A stretch of DNA of 64,000 nt from Colwellia psychrerythraea 34H (GTDB lineage: Bacteria; Pseudomonadota; Gammaproteobacteria; Enterobacterales; Alteromonadaceae), in contig NC_003910.7 in NCBI RefSeq assembly GCF_000012325.1, forward strand, positions 1,426,001 to 1,490,000, given 5' to 3'. The notes under the pieces were generated by a model. That model saw only the letters and a list, made by a program, of their open reading frames with translations, did no database searches and was not told where the DNA came from. Position numbers and translations under genes: made by a program. Positions 9,065 through 17,117 of this stretch are shown here, piece after piece. Within the stretch, counting starts at the first letter, position 1. Each line of letters opens with the position of its first letter.

Positions 9065-9532
9065 TCAATCAATCGGAATATAAACCTTAGTGTCATATTT
9101 TATCCGGTTCATTGAAATTAAGGTTCTGAAGTTACGCATATTTGGGTGCCGGTATAATATTTCTTCACAGAACACCTCATAGCTCGGCATATCTGGTACT
9201 ACGACCACTAACACAAAATCTACTTCACCCGTTACCTTGTAACATTCATGTACCTGCTCACAATTTTTTATGGCTTTGCTAAAGGCCTCATTTAAATCTA
9301 ACCTATCTTGATGCATCACAATTTCAACAATCATATGAAGGCAACTACCAAACTTAGTTTGATCCAACAGTGCAACTCTTTTGTTAATGACACCTTGATC
9401 TTCTAGCCGTTTCACTCGCTTTAAACAAGCGGGGGCAGATAGGTTAACTATTTCTGCAAGCTTTACATTGCTCACTGACGCGTCACTTTGTAATTGACGG
9501 AGAATTGCTTTATCTAGTCTATCAAGAAACAT
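9065..9532 (-). CDS. Lrp/AsnC-family transcriptional regulator
   Basis: 155 residues with an N-terminal helix-turn-helix (LDKAILRQLQSDASVSNVKL then LKRVKRLEDQGVINKRVAL) and a C-terminal RAM/ligand-sensing domain (about 70-150, VHECYKVTGEVDFVLVVVVPDM). Lrp-like proteins form octamers that sense amino acids and control amino-acid uptake, export or breakdown. It is divergent from the Gate-domain membrane protein gene at 9652 across 119 bases and is a likely regulator of it. Confidence 0.9.
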   Translation of the reverse strand: MFLDRLDKAILRQLQSDASVSNVKLAEIVNLSAPACLKRVKRLEDQGVINKRVALLDQTKFGSCLHMIVEIVMHQDRLDLNEAFSKAIKNCEQVHECYKVTGEVDFVLVVVVPDMPSYEVFCEEILYRHPNMRNFRTLISMNRIKYDTKVYIPID

Positions 9533-9651
9533 AATTAATATAATTACGATAAAAAGAAACTTATATTAACTTTACTGATGATTAATTGGAATTATTTCTT
9601 AGTTGAGCCGTTATTATATTACTCATAAAACTAAGCAGTAGAGCAGTACTT

Positions 9652-10602
9652 ATGTTTGTTAAAACTATGAAAAGTGTATTTCAAGAAGTTAGCCAAGTTT
9701 ACCTGACGTTATTAAAAGTAATGGTGCCAGCGATTATAGTAGTAAAAATTCTAGACTTACTAGGTGGAACCCAATGGTTAGCTGAAATACTAGCGCCCGT
9801 TATGAAATTTGTTGGGCTTCCAGAGCAGTTAGGACTCGTTTGGGCAACCGCTATTTTAACCAATATATTTACAGCAATGGTCGTGTTTGTTGATACTACA
9901 GCACAACTTGAGCTATCTGTAGCTCAGGTATCGGTGATTGGACTTTTAATTTTAATTTCTCACTCCGTTCCCATTGAAGGTGCTGTTGCTAAAATGGTTG
10001 GCGTTAGCTGGCGACTTACAATAAGCTTGAAAATAGGTGGGGGATTACTATTGGCTGCGCTGGTGAACTGGCTCTATACAGCGATGGATTATCAACAACA
10101 AGCTGCCGTATTGCTATGGCAGCACGAGATAAAAGAGCAAACGTTAATTCAATGGGGCTTAGATCAATTACAAATGTTGATTAGCATCTTCTTTATTATC
10201 TCTGCACTAATTATATTATTGAGAATTCTGAAAAAAATTGGCGTGGAAAGCTTGTTGCAAAAGCTACTATCGCCAATATTCAAATTACTGAGCATTACCA
10301 AGGATGCCAGTAACATTACTATAACAGGCATTACATTAGGTTTGAGTTACGGAGCTGGCTTACTTATTTCTGAAATAAAAAAGGGTCATATTGGTAAAAA
10401 AGACGTATTGCTCTCTATTAGTTTTTTAAGCCTGGCTCACAGTTTGATTGAAGATACTTTATTGATTTTATTGCTAGGTGCAGATGTTATAGCAATATTG
10501 TGGCTGAGGATTATCTTTGCAATAGTGATAGTGGCTCTACTTGCTAAATACATTGCAATTAAAGAATCTATTCAGTTAAAAGCACTGACAAAACCTCAGT
10601 AG
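9652..10602 (+). CDS. Nucleoside-recognition (Gate) domain membrane protein
   Basis: 316 residues with about eight hydrophobic segments. Two Gate-like halves are visible (about 15-140 and 170-300), the first with FVDTTAQLELSV and LILISHSVPIEGAV, the second with GITLGLSYGAGLLISEIKKG and SLAHSLIEDT. The family (with YjiG/YjiH and spore maturation SpmA/B) is thought to move small solutes such as nucleosides or amino-acid-like molecules, with the substrate not settled. The Lrp-type regulator next door favours an amino-acid-related substrate; that is inference only. Alone on its transcript as far as can be seen. Confidence 0.8.
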   Translation: MFVKTMKSVFQEVSQVYLTLLKVMVPAIIVVKILDLLGGTQWLAEILAPVMKFVGLPEQLGLVWATAILTNIFTAMVVFVDTTAQLELSVAQVSVIGLLILISHSVPIEGAVAKMVGVSWRLTISLKIGGGLLLAALVNWLYTAMDYQQQAAVLLWQHEIKEQTLIQWGLDQLQMLISIFFIISALIILLRILKKIGVESLLQKLLSPIFKLLSITKDASNITITGITLGLSYGAGLLISEIKKGHIGKKDVLLSISFLSLAHSLIEDTLLILLLGADVIAILWLRIIFAIVIVALLAKYIAIKESIQLKALTKPQ

Positions 10603-10637
10603 AGGGGCATTCAAACATTATGCTTAGGTGTTATTTA

Positions 10638-10724
10638 TTGAGAGGCGTCTTTAGCTAACGTGAGTATAACCATGAAAAAACTTCTCACATTAGCTATCGC
10701 TCAATGACAGCCATTACATTCTAA
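10638..10724 (+). pseudogene. Collapsed remnant of a flavodoxin-like gene
   Basis: The stretch GTGAGTATAACCATGAAAA with its upstream GGCGT matches the start region of the flavodoxin gene at 12790-12830. It encodes MKKLLTLAIAQ then TGA. It is followed directly by CCATTACATTCTA, resembling the sequence just after that gene's stop (CCTTACATTCTA at 13284-13295). It looks like a duplicate whose middle was deleted, but the similarity is short, so confidence is low. Confidence 0.4.
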
Positions 10725-10741
10725 GTTTACATCACTAAAAG

Positions 10742-11323
10742 TTACCTTAATACATCTTGATAAAGCTGCTCTGCGAGCTGCTCTAATATTTCAGGCTTAG
10801 GGTGAGTTTGAGCAAAAGTTCTTAAACCGTATATCCCCATCAAAAAATATCTCGCTAAGTGCTCACAATCTTTGTGCGCGCTGATGCCTTTTTCTTCTTT
10901 AGCTTGTTCAAACTTTTCAGTAAAGGCTTGTTGCAACATAGATAAGTTATTACTAATTATCTGCTGTATTTCAATATCCTGCTCTGCGGTTTCATTCAAA
11001 GCTTTGGTCATTAAACAGGCTTGAGTATTATCACAACTGATACACTCAGTGACGACATTATCGAGATATAATTTTAAATTATCGGTTGTTTTTTGTGATG
11101 CAGAAAAAAATTTCTCAAATTCAGTAGATCTATCTAACCGGTATTGTTCAAGCGCTTCTAATAATAAACCCCGTTTATTTTCAAAGGCACAATAAATAGA
11201 ACCTGGATGAAGACCTGTCGCTTTTTTAAGGTCTTGCATGCTGGTATTTGCATAACCTTTATTCATAAAAGCATTCATTGCAGATCTCAATACTTTTTCT
11301 CTATCAAACTCAGCATTACGCAT
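10742..11323 (-). CDS. TetR/AcrR-family regulator (probable repressor of the reductase at 11452)
   Basis: 193 residues. The N-terminal helix-turn-helix (residues 8-55: VLRSAMNAFMNKGYANTSMQ, LKKATGLHPGSIYCAFENKRG) is followed by an all-helical ligand domain with two nearby cysteines in CISCDNTQACLM. NemR, the E. coli repressor of the NemA reductase, is also a TetR protein acting through cysteine, so a redox or electrophile sensor is plausible but not shown. It diverges from the Old Yellow Enzyme gene, and three near-identical inverted repeats lie in the shared upstream region. Confidence 0.87.
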   Translation of the reverse strand: MRNAEFDREKVLRSAMNAFMNKGYANTSMQDLKKATGLHPGSIYCAFENKRGLLLEALEQYRLDRSTEFEKFFSASQKTTDNLKLYLDNVVTECISCDNTQACLMTKALNETAEQDIEIQQIISNNLSMLQQAFTEKFEQAKEEKGISAHKDCEHLARYFLMGIYGLRTFAQTHPKPEILEQLAEQLYQDVLR

Positions 11324-11368
11324 TTATTTAGCACCTTAGTCACATTATATTTTTCGATTATACCCTTA

Positions 11369-11386
11369 TTTGAACAATCATTCAAA
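11369..11386. promoter_or_regulatory. Candidate TetR operator 1
   Basis: Inverted repeat TTTGAACAATCATTCAAA between the divergent TetR and reductase genes, one of three copies sharing TTGAA-N6-TTCAA. Likely bound by the TetR protein encoded at 10742. Confidence 0.65.
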
Positions 11387-11394
11387 AATAATAC

Positions 11395-11410
11395 TTGAAC
11401 GAACATTCAA
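11395..11410. promoter_or_regulatory. Candidate TetR operator 2
   Basis: TTGAACGAACATTCAA, identical to operator 3 and followed like it by an AAGG. The pair forms a 27-base direct repeat step upstream of the reductase ATG. Confidence 0.7.
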
Positions 11411-11421
11411 GAAGGGGTATC

Positions 11422-11437
11422 TTGAACGAACATTCAA
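11422..11437. promoter_or_regulatory. Candidate TetR operator 3, next to the ribosome site
   Basis: TTGAACGAACATTCAA followed by AAAAAGGAATATCACC and the ATG at 11452. Its overlap with the ribosome-binding region shows that this lies in the leader and argues for the ATG start rather than upstream in-frame TTG codons. Confidence 0.7.
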
Positions 11438-11451
11438 AAAGGAATATCACC

Positions 11452-12507
11452 ATGACAGCAAATTTACTTAAGCCTTATGCTTTAAACAACACTATTAATT
11501 TAAGCAATCGTATATTAATGGCCCCTTTAACACGCTGCATGGCAGATGATAATTTAGTGCCGACACAGTTAATGGCCGAATATTATGCTCGAAGAGCTGA
11601 AGCGGGCTTAATCATTTCTGAAGCGGTAATTATTCGCCCTGATGGCCAAGGGTTTCCCAATACCCCTGGCTTATTTTCTCCAGCACAAATTGAAGGCTGG
11701 AAAATAGTTACTGCTGCAGTACATAAAAATGGCGGGAAAATTTTTGCTCAACTTTGGCATACTGGCCGTGTAGCTCACCCATATTTCTACGGAAATGGAG
11801 ACGCCGATGCATCCGTATTAGCTCCTTCAGCTATTGGCGTTGAAGGTACTGTGCCTAGAATGAGAGAGTTAACTTATAAAATACCAAAAGCGGTTACTGT
11901 TGAAGAAATGAAAACTTTAGTTGCTGATTATGGTCAAGCCGCTGAGAATGCAATCAAAGCAGGTTTTGATGGTGTTGAAATTCATGGCGCTAATGGTTAT
12001 CTTATTGATCAATTTTTACATCATGATAGTAATCGTCGTAATGATGAATATGGTGGTAGTAGTGAGAATATGGTGCGATTTCCATTAGAAGTGATTGATG
12101 AAATAATCAGTAAGATTGGTGCTGACAGAACGGGATTAAGAGTTTCACCCGGTGCCTACTTTAACATGACTGGCGATAGTAAAGACCGCGCAGTATTTGA
12201 TCTTTTATTGCCCGAGTTAGAGCAACGAAATTTAGCATTCCTTCATATCGGTATATTCGACGATAGCATGGAATTTGATTACTTAGGTGGTCGGGCATCA
12301 AGTTATGTTAGAGAAAATTACAGCAAAACGTTAGTGGGTGTCGGTAGTTATAGTGCTGAAGCGGCAAGTAGTGCAATAAATGATGATAAGTTTGATCTTA
12401 TTGCTATTGGTAGACCTTTTATCGCTAACCCTGATTATGTCGCTAAAATACGGAATAATGAGCCTTTAACAAGTTATTCAGATGAAATGTTAACAAGCTT
12501 AATTTAA
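11452..12507 (+). CDS. Old Yellow Enzyme-family alkene reductase (NemA-like)
   Basis: About 351 residues forming a flavin TIM barrel. Visible are NRILMAPLTRCMADD near the N-terminus, QLWHTGRVAHP, the ligand-binding pair in EIHGANGYLIDQFLHHDSN, RNDEYGGS, and the FMN phosphate region around VGVGSYS and LIAIGRPFIANP. Such enzymes use NADPH and FMN to reduce activated C=C bonds, quinones, nitro compounds or maleimides in the cytoplasm. AAGGAA precedes ATG 11452. Its promoter carries three copies of a TetR-type operator, and the TetR gene is divergent, so it is probably induced by electrophiles. A rho-independent terminator follows the stop. Confidence 0.93.
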   Translation: MTANLLKPYALNNTINLSNRILMAPLTRCMADDNLVPTQLMAEYYARRAEAGLIISEAVIIRPDGQGFPNTPGLFSPAQIEGWKIVTAAVHKNGGKIFAQLWHTGRVAHPYFYGNGDADASVLAPSAIGVEGTVPRMRELTYKIPKAVTVEEMKTLVADYGQAAENAIKAGFDGVEIHGANGYLIDQFLHHDSNRRNDEYGGSSENMVRFPLEVIDEIISKIGADRTGLRVSPGAYFNMTGDSKDRAVFDLLLPELEQRNLAFLHIGIFDDSMEFDYLGGRASSYVRENYSKTLVGVGSYSAEAASSAINDDKFDLIAIGRPFIANPDYVAKIRNNEPLTSYSDEMLTSLI

Positions 12508-12531
12508 CCATAGGAATCTCTTCCTTAGAAC

Positions 12532-12564
12532 AACAAAACTCTTTGGCGGTCAGAGAGTTTTGTT
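12532..12564 (+). terminator. Rho-independent terminator after the alkene reductase gene
   Basis: Stem AACAAAACTCT (12532-12542) pairs with AGAGTTTTGTT (12554-12564), followed by the T-rich TATCTTTTATTTTT. Confidence 0.8.
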
Positions 12565-12815
12565 ATCTTTTATTTTTAAAACCAAATTAAGTTATTCACT
12601 TTCGCAAGGCTATTGGTGCATTGCAACTCCTATTACAATGGCAGTTACTGTCTCTAACTCGACTGGCAGCGTGATCTCCTAAAAGATATTTTAGTACAGT
12701 TGATAACCATGCAAAGAGGATTTTTATTTTAAATAGTTGTAGTCTAAAAGTATGGACTAAGTTTCGCTGAACCTTTATTCCCAAAGGGGCGTTTCAAGTT
12801 AATGTGAGTATAACC
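12565..12815. other. Intergenic region without a recognised gene
   Basis: No convincing coding sequence. A 62-codon open frame on the minus strand (12596-12784) has no ribosome site and no recognisable family. The final bases are the leader of the flavodoxin-like gene and resemble 10641-10680. Confidence 0.5.
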
Positions 12816-13277
12816 ATGAAAACACTGTTAATTATAGCGCATGCACCTTCTGAAAATACTAAGCTAATGGCTGAAGCGGTTTTGAAAGGAGCGCAGCACC
12901 CAGATATTGAACAAGTCCAAACACGTTGGGTACGACCATTAGAAGCTACCCCTGAAGATGTATTAAGCTGTGATGGAATAATCATGGGGACCACTGAAAA
13001 TCTCGGTTATATGAGTGGTGCTTTGAAGGACTTTTTTGATCGCTGCTATTACCCTTGTTTGGAAGTAAAACAGGGATTGCCTTGTGCGTTATATGTGCGC
13101 GCAGGAAATGATGGCACTGGTACTTGTCGTGCCGTTGAAACAATCTGTACTGGCTTACGTTGGAACTGGATTCAACCACCTTTAGTGTGTCGAGGAGATT
13201 GGCAAACTTTGTTTATTGAGCAATGCGAAGAACTTGGTATGACAATGGCTGCCGGCCTTGATGTCGGTATTTATTAA
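12816..13277 (+). CDS. Flavodoxin-like NAD(P)H-dependent oxidoreductase
   Basis: About 153 residues with a flavodoxin fold: the first strand MKTLLIIAHAPSENTKLMAEAV provides an FMN phosphate loop, then CDGIIMGTTENLGYMSGALK, and DFFDRCYYPC, as in the NADPH-dependent FMN reductase/WrbA-like families. It probably carries out flavin-dependent electron transfer to a quinone or other acceptor. I start at ATG 12816; an in-frame GTG four codons earlier is possible. No operon partner is close. A short remnant at 10638-10724 shares its leader and first codons. Confidence 0.82.
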   Translation: MKTLLIIAHAPSENTKLMAEAVLKGAQHPDIEQVQTRWVRPLEATPEDVLSCDGIIMGTTENLGYMSGALKDFFDRCYYPCLEVKQGLPCALYVRAGNDGTGTCRAVETICTGLRWNWIQPPLVCRGDWQTLFIEQCEELGMTMAAGLDVGIY

Positions 13278-13486
13278 CTGGCCTTACATTCTACCGACGA
13301 TAGGCGAAAATCTTAACTATTCGTTAAATATTAGTAGTTATTTAGCTAAATTATAGATATTGTTGACCAAATGGATAACTTGCTAACCTAGTAATAGAAT
13401 ACCGAGTATTCTCACGTTATATTTTACCTATTATCAAATAATGAATATAATTACCTTTGAAGAACGTAATTAAGGTGGCTAAATAA

Positions 13487-13885
13487 GTGCTTATAGAAAA
13501 TGCGGTAGATTTTATTGAAAATGCAAATATTGGCATCCACACAGTTTCACCAGAAGGCATAATTAAATATGCTAACGAACATGAATTAACTGTATTAGGC
13601 TACACTGAAGACGAATACGTAGGTCATCATGTGTCTGAGTTTCAATTCGACAAGTCATGTTTAGAGCAAATGATGATTAAGCTGGCTAAATTTGAATCCT
13701 TTTCAAACTTCCCTGCAATGGTGTGCGGTAAGCTCAAAATGAAATATATACTTTATAACTCAAGTGTCTATGCAGAAGATGGCGAGTTTGTGCACACTCG
13801 GTGTTTTGGTAACGAAATATCAAAAAGCGTATATCAAGCTTGTAAAGTTGACTATAAAAAATCACTGACCAATAGGGTTGATTAG
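13487..13885 (+). CDS. Single PAS-domain protein
   Basis: 132 residues made almost entirely of one PAS domain: NANIGIHTVSPEGIIKYANE, LTVLGYTEDEYVGHHVSEF, then a five-stranded-sheet end with VYAEDGEFVHTRCFGNEI. There is no kinase, cyclase or DNA-binding output domain. It starts at GTG 13487, with AAGGTGG upstream at a slightly long distance. Stand-alone PAS proteins usually act by binding a partner. The neighbouring porin gene is convergent and unrelated in direction. Function unknown. Confidence 0.75.
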   Translation: MLIENAVDFIENANIGIHTVSPEGIIKYANEHELTVLGYTEDEYVGHHVSEFQFDKSCLEQMMIKLAKFESFSNFPAMVCGKLKMKYILYNSSVYAEDGEFVHTRCFGNEISKSVYQACKVDYKKSLTNRVD

Positions 13886-13938
13886 TCCGTTATTCTGCTT
13901 AAATCCGTTGTCTGCAATTAATAATATTTTTTACTAAA

Positions 13939-13960
13939 AAAGGAGACAAAAGTCTCCTTT
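13939..13960 (-). terminator. Terminator of the porin gene (minus strand)
   Basis: Stem AAAGGAGAC (13939-13947), four-base loop, GTCTCCTTT. In minus-strand direction it is followed by a T-run, and it may also serve the PAS gene in the other direction. Confidence 0.8.
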
Positions 13961-14000
13961 AGCACATTAAAAAGTTAATAAACGCAGTGAAAATTAATTT

Positions 14001-15047
14001 TTAGAATACATATTTAGTCGATAACTGAACATAATCAGAGTCAGCATCTTGCTCTGCCATTTCAAAATTACCCAACTCTAAACCAAAAGACAACTCTTTG
14101 GTATAATTCTTAAAAATATTCACACCCCAATGGCTTCTATCTCGGTCAGATAAGTCAGTGGTGATATTTCCGTAAAAAACTGAGCTGCGAATATCATCGG
14201 TCCAAAAGTGACGATAAGCAACCATGATCGCGGTCGACTCTTCTACTTCTTCACCCACTAAATCAGTGGCTGCAGCTACGCCGACATAACGACCAACATT
14301 ACCTGCATGAAGTTGAAAGCGAAAGTCATCTTTGCCAATGGTTTTTAAGCGTCCCGCTATGCCGTAACCAAAGGCTGATTCACTATCACCCCCAGTTGTT
14401 TGTAATTGCCTCGCTAAGCCGGAAACAGAAATATTACCCCAATCACCCTTAAAGGTATATTTAGCGATAAAATCAGGCACTTTATCATCACCGCTCTGAC
14501 CACCAAAACTTTCAGGATTCTCTAAAGCAATTTGTAAACCACCGATCGTATAACGTACTTGTCCTTGTCTGATAAAAGCAGAAGCAACCAATGGACCACC
14601 AAAATCTGCGGCTTCAGCCAAAGAGCTTGTATTTTGAAAGGTAGTCCAAGTTTGGCCAACTAAAATATTCTTATATTTAATAAATGCATGGCGTAATCTA
14701 GGATTGGATGAATTAGAAATAATCTCATTTCCCCCACCAGAAACAGCATCACCATAAAAATCCATCTCAATAAAGCCAGTGACATCACCATGAACATATT
14801 TAGTGTTGAAACGGGTTTCATTAACCGCTATACCAAAATTAGATTTGCTTTCAGGTAATACAGTACCACTACCATACCAGTAATTTGTGGCGGCAATATT
14901 ACCGTCTACATAACGAACATCGGCTTTTATATAACCACCAAACGTAATGGTATCGTTATCTGAAATTTTATATTCATAACCTGCATTTGCTGCACCAGAC
15001 ATTGCCAGTATACAAGCAGATAATATAATATTTTTCTTGTTTAACAT
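14001..15047 (-). CDS. DcaP-family outer-membrane porin
   Basis: 348 residues with a signal peptide (MLNKKNIILSACILAMSGAANAG). The mature protein begins with a GGYIKADVRY strand typical of DcaP-type trimeric porins, shows alternating beta-strand patterns, and ends with an aromatic residue (STKYVF), the outer-membrane assembly signal. DcaP porins take up dicarboxylates and other anions; with the TRAP transporter genes directly upstream on the same strand, a role as the outer-membrane entry for the TRAP substrate is likely. The gap to the permease gene is 158 bases, so it may have its own promoter. Confidence 0.85.
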   Translation of the reverse strand: MLNKKNIILSACILAMSGAANAGYEYKISDNDTITFGGYIKADVRYVDGNIAATNYWYGSGTVLPESKSNFGIAVNETRFNTKYVHGDVTGFIEMDFYGDAVSGGGNEIISNSSNPRLRHAFIKYKNILVGQTWTTFQNTSSLAEAADFGGPLVASAFIRQGQVRYTIGGLQIALENPESFGGQSGDDKVPDFIAKYTFKGDWGNISVSGLARQLQTTGGDSESAFGYGIAGRLKTIGKDDFRFQLHAGNVGRYVGVAAATDLVGEEVEESTAIMVAYRHFWTDDIRSSVFYGNITTDLSDRDRSHWGVNIFKNYTKELSFGLELGNFEMAEQDADSDYVQLSTKYVF

Positions 15048-15205
15048 GTTATTTCCTCTATTAAATTATGACCATAGGTATTAATTTTATTTTTAGGTCA
15101 GGTTTTATTGTTGTTATTCCATTAACAGATGACCATTAACTAGTACTGCATAAATCCCCTAGTAATGGTCAAGCTTTCCCTATATTTTCGACACAAGTGA
15201 TTGTG

Positions 15206-16486
15206 TTAAAAAAAGATCAACTGTTCTGGAAACAGTAGTACCAATAACAGCACGGTAATTTGAATTAAAATAAAGGGAATAACACCTTTATAAATTGTGG
15301 TGGTTTTGAAACCTTTAGGGGCAACACCTTTGAGGTAAAACAGACTAAAGCCAAAGGGGGGAGTTAAAAATGAAGTTTGTAGGTTCATTGAGATAAGCAC
15401 AGCAAACCAAACTAAATCAATATTAAAAGCAATAGCGACTGGCGTTAAAATAGGCACCACTAAAAATGCAATTTCAATAAAATCGATAAAGAAACCTAGT
15501 ACCAATATGGCAACCATGGCAATTATCAAGAAAGTCCACTTATCGCCAGGTAAATCTAAGAAAAACTCTTCAATTAAATACTCACTGCCTGAATAGCTAA
15601 ACACCATAGAAAATGCTGTTGCGCCTATTAGCACGGCAAAAATCATTGAAGTAACTTTGACTGTTTCAAGGGATATTTCATTGATATTTTTAAATGAAAA
15701 AGAACCATAAAACTTAGCTAAAACCATAGCGCCAACAGCGCCTATTGAAGCGGATTCAGTTGGTGTTGCAATACCTGAAAAGATAGAACCCAGTACTGAT
15801 AAAATAAGAATGAGGGGCGGAACAATATCTTTTGCTGCTTGTATCAATAAGTCTCTTTTGTTTTCAGTCACTACCATTGCAGGACAGTATTCTGGTTTAA
15901 ATTTTCCTAAAATCAAAATATAAACTGTGTATCCAAGAATCAGTAAAAATCCAGGAACAACAGCCGCTTTAAATAAATCACCTACCGGCACGCCCATAAC
16001 ATCACCGAGTATAATTAAAATGATGGATGGTGGAATAATTTGTCCTAAAGTACCTGAAGCACAAATAACACCCGCTGCTGTCGGTTGGTGATAGTTGTTT
16101 TTTAGCATAACAGGTAAAGAAATAACGCCCATAGCAACCACACTAGCACCAACAACACCCGTGGATGCGGCTAATAAAGCGCCAACAATAATGGTGGAAA
16201 TAGCAAGGCCACCAGGAATAGTGCCGAAAAGTTTTGCTGATGATTCAAGTAAGCGTTCAGCTAAGCCCGTTTTTTGTAAAACTATGCCCATAAATACAAA
16301 CATTGGAATGGCCATTAAAATGGTATTTTCCATGATGCTCATAATGCGATAGGGCATAAATGCAAATAAATCGACTCCTAAGGTTAATACGCCAACGATT
16401 ACCGAAATACCAGCAAAGGTGAAAGCGACCGAATAACCGAAAAACAAAAAAACTAAGGCAATAGCAAATAGAATTAAACCTATCAT
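15206..16486 (-). CDS. dctM: TRAP transporter large permease (DctM)
   Basis: 426 residues with about twelve hydrophobic segments and DctM landmarks: the N-terminal MIGLILFAIALVFLFFGYSV, the AIPMFVFMGIVL loop, GVVGASVVAMGVISLPVML, SGTLGQIIPPSI and a C-terminal LTPPFGFSLFYLKG. It is the ion-coupled transport subunit of a TRAP system in the inner membrane. Its start codon overlaps the end of the small permease gene by four bases, showing translational coupling. Confidence 0.95.
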   Translation of the reverse strand: MIGLILFAIALVFLFFGYSVAFTFAGISVIVGVLTLGVDLFAFMPYRIMSIMENTILMAIPMFVFMGIVLQKTGLAERLLESSAKLFGTIPGGLAISTIIVGALLAASTGVVGASVVAMGVISLPVMLKNNYHQPTAAGVICASGTLGQIIPPSIILIILGDVMGVPVGDLFKAAVVPGFLLILGYTVYILILGKFKPEYCPAMVVTENKRDLLIQAAKDIVPPLILILSVLGSIFSGIATPTESASIGAVGAMVLAKFYGSFSFKNINEISLETVKVTSMIFAVLIGATAFSMVFSYSGSEYLIEEFFLDLPGDKWTFLIIAMVAILVLGFFIDFIEIAFLVVPILTPVAIAFNIDLVWFAVLISMNLQTSFLTPPFGFSLFYLKGVAPKGFKTTTIYKGVIPFILIQITVLLLVLLFPEQLIFF

Positions 16487-17007
16487 GATGGTTGTCCTTG
16501 CTTGCTTTGAGAAGGGGGATTGAGTAGAGAAATATTCTTAAGTGTTACGTATAAAATACATAAAAGTAGAAAAGCAGATGAAAATGGAATAATGGATCGA
16601 ACTATCCAACGATAAGGTAAACCGCCTGGATCTGGACTTCCTTCACCCATTTGAAACGCTTCAAGGGCATAGTCAGATCCATAATATAAAACAAGCAATG
16701 TAATTGGTAAGGCAAAGAAAATAGCGCCCAGTATATTAATGATAGCTTGCGAATGTTCAGACATTCTATCGTAAAAGACATCGACTCTAACGTGACCATC
16801 TTCTTTTAAGGTATAACCAATACCGAACATAAACATGGCGGCAAAAAGATGCCATTCAAGCTCTTGCATACCAATGCTAACGTCATTAAAGAAATAGCGA
16901 GAAACAACATCATAGAAAACATTAAGTACCATAAGGATCATTATTATGCTGCAGAGACTACCTACGGCATCAATAATTTTTTTAAATAATTTAAGGATAA
17001 ACTGCAT
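16483..17007 (-). CDS. dctQ: TRAP transporter small permease (DctQ)
   Basis: 174 residues with four membrane helices and the family feature MQELEWHLFAAMFMFGIGYTL followed by HVRVDVFYDRM. It stabilises and helps couple the large permease with the solute-binding protein. It lies 110 bases downstream of the binding-protein gene and overlaps dctM by four bases. Confidence 0.93.
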   Translation of the reverse strand: MQFILKLFKKIIDAVGSLCSIIMILMVLNVFYDVVSRYFFNDVSIGMQELEWHLFAAMFMFGIGYTLKEDGHVRVDVFYDRMSEHSQAIINILGAIFFALPITLLVLYYGSDYALEAFQMGEGSPDPGGLPYRWIVRSIIPFSSAFLLLCILYVTLKNISLLNPPSQSKQGQPS

Positions 17008-17117
17008 ATATTAAACCTTTATTCAAAGGAGGTGAGAGGTCATGCGTATGATTGAAAATCATGTGAAAAATACGTTATTAGAAGCTAAGTAAGGGGCTAT
17101 CCATGCCCCTAAAATCA

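Noticed and set aside
12596..12784. A 62-codon minus-strand frame in the gap before the flavodoxin gene
   Set aside because: No ribosome site, no domain, odd residue content (many Cys, Arg, Asn typical of a shadow).
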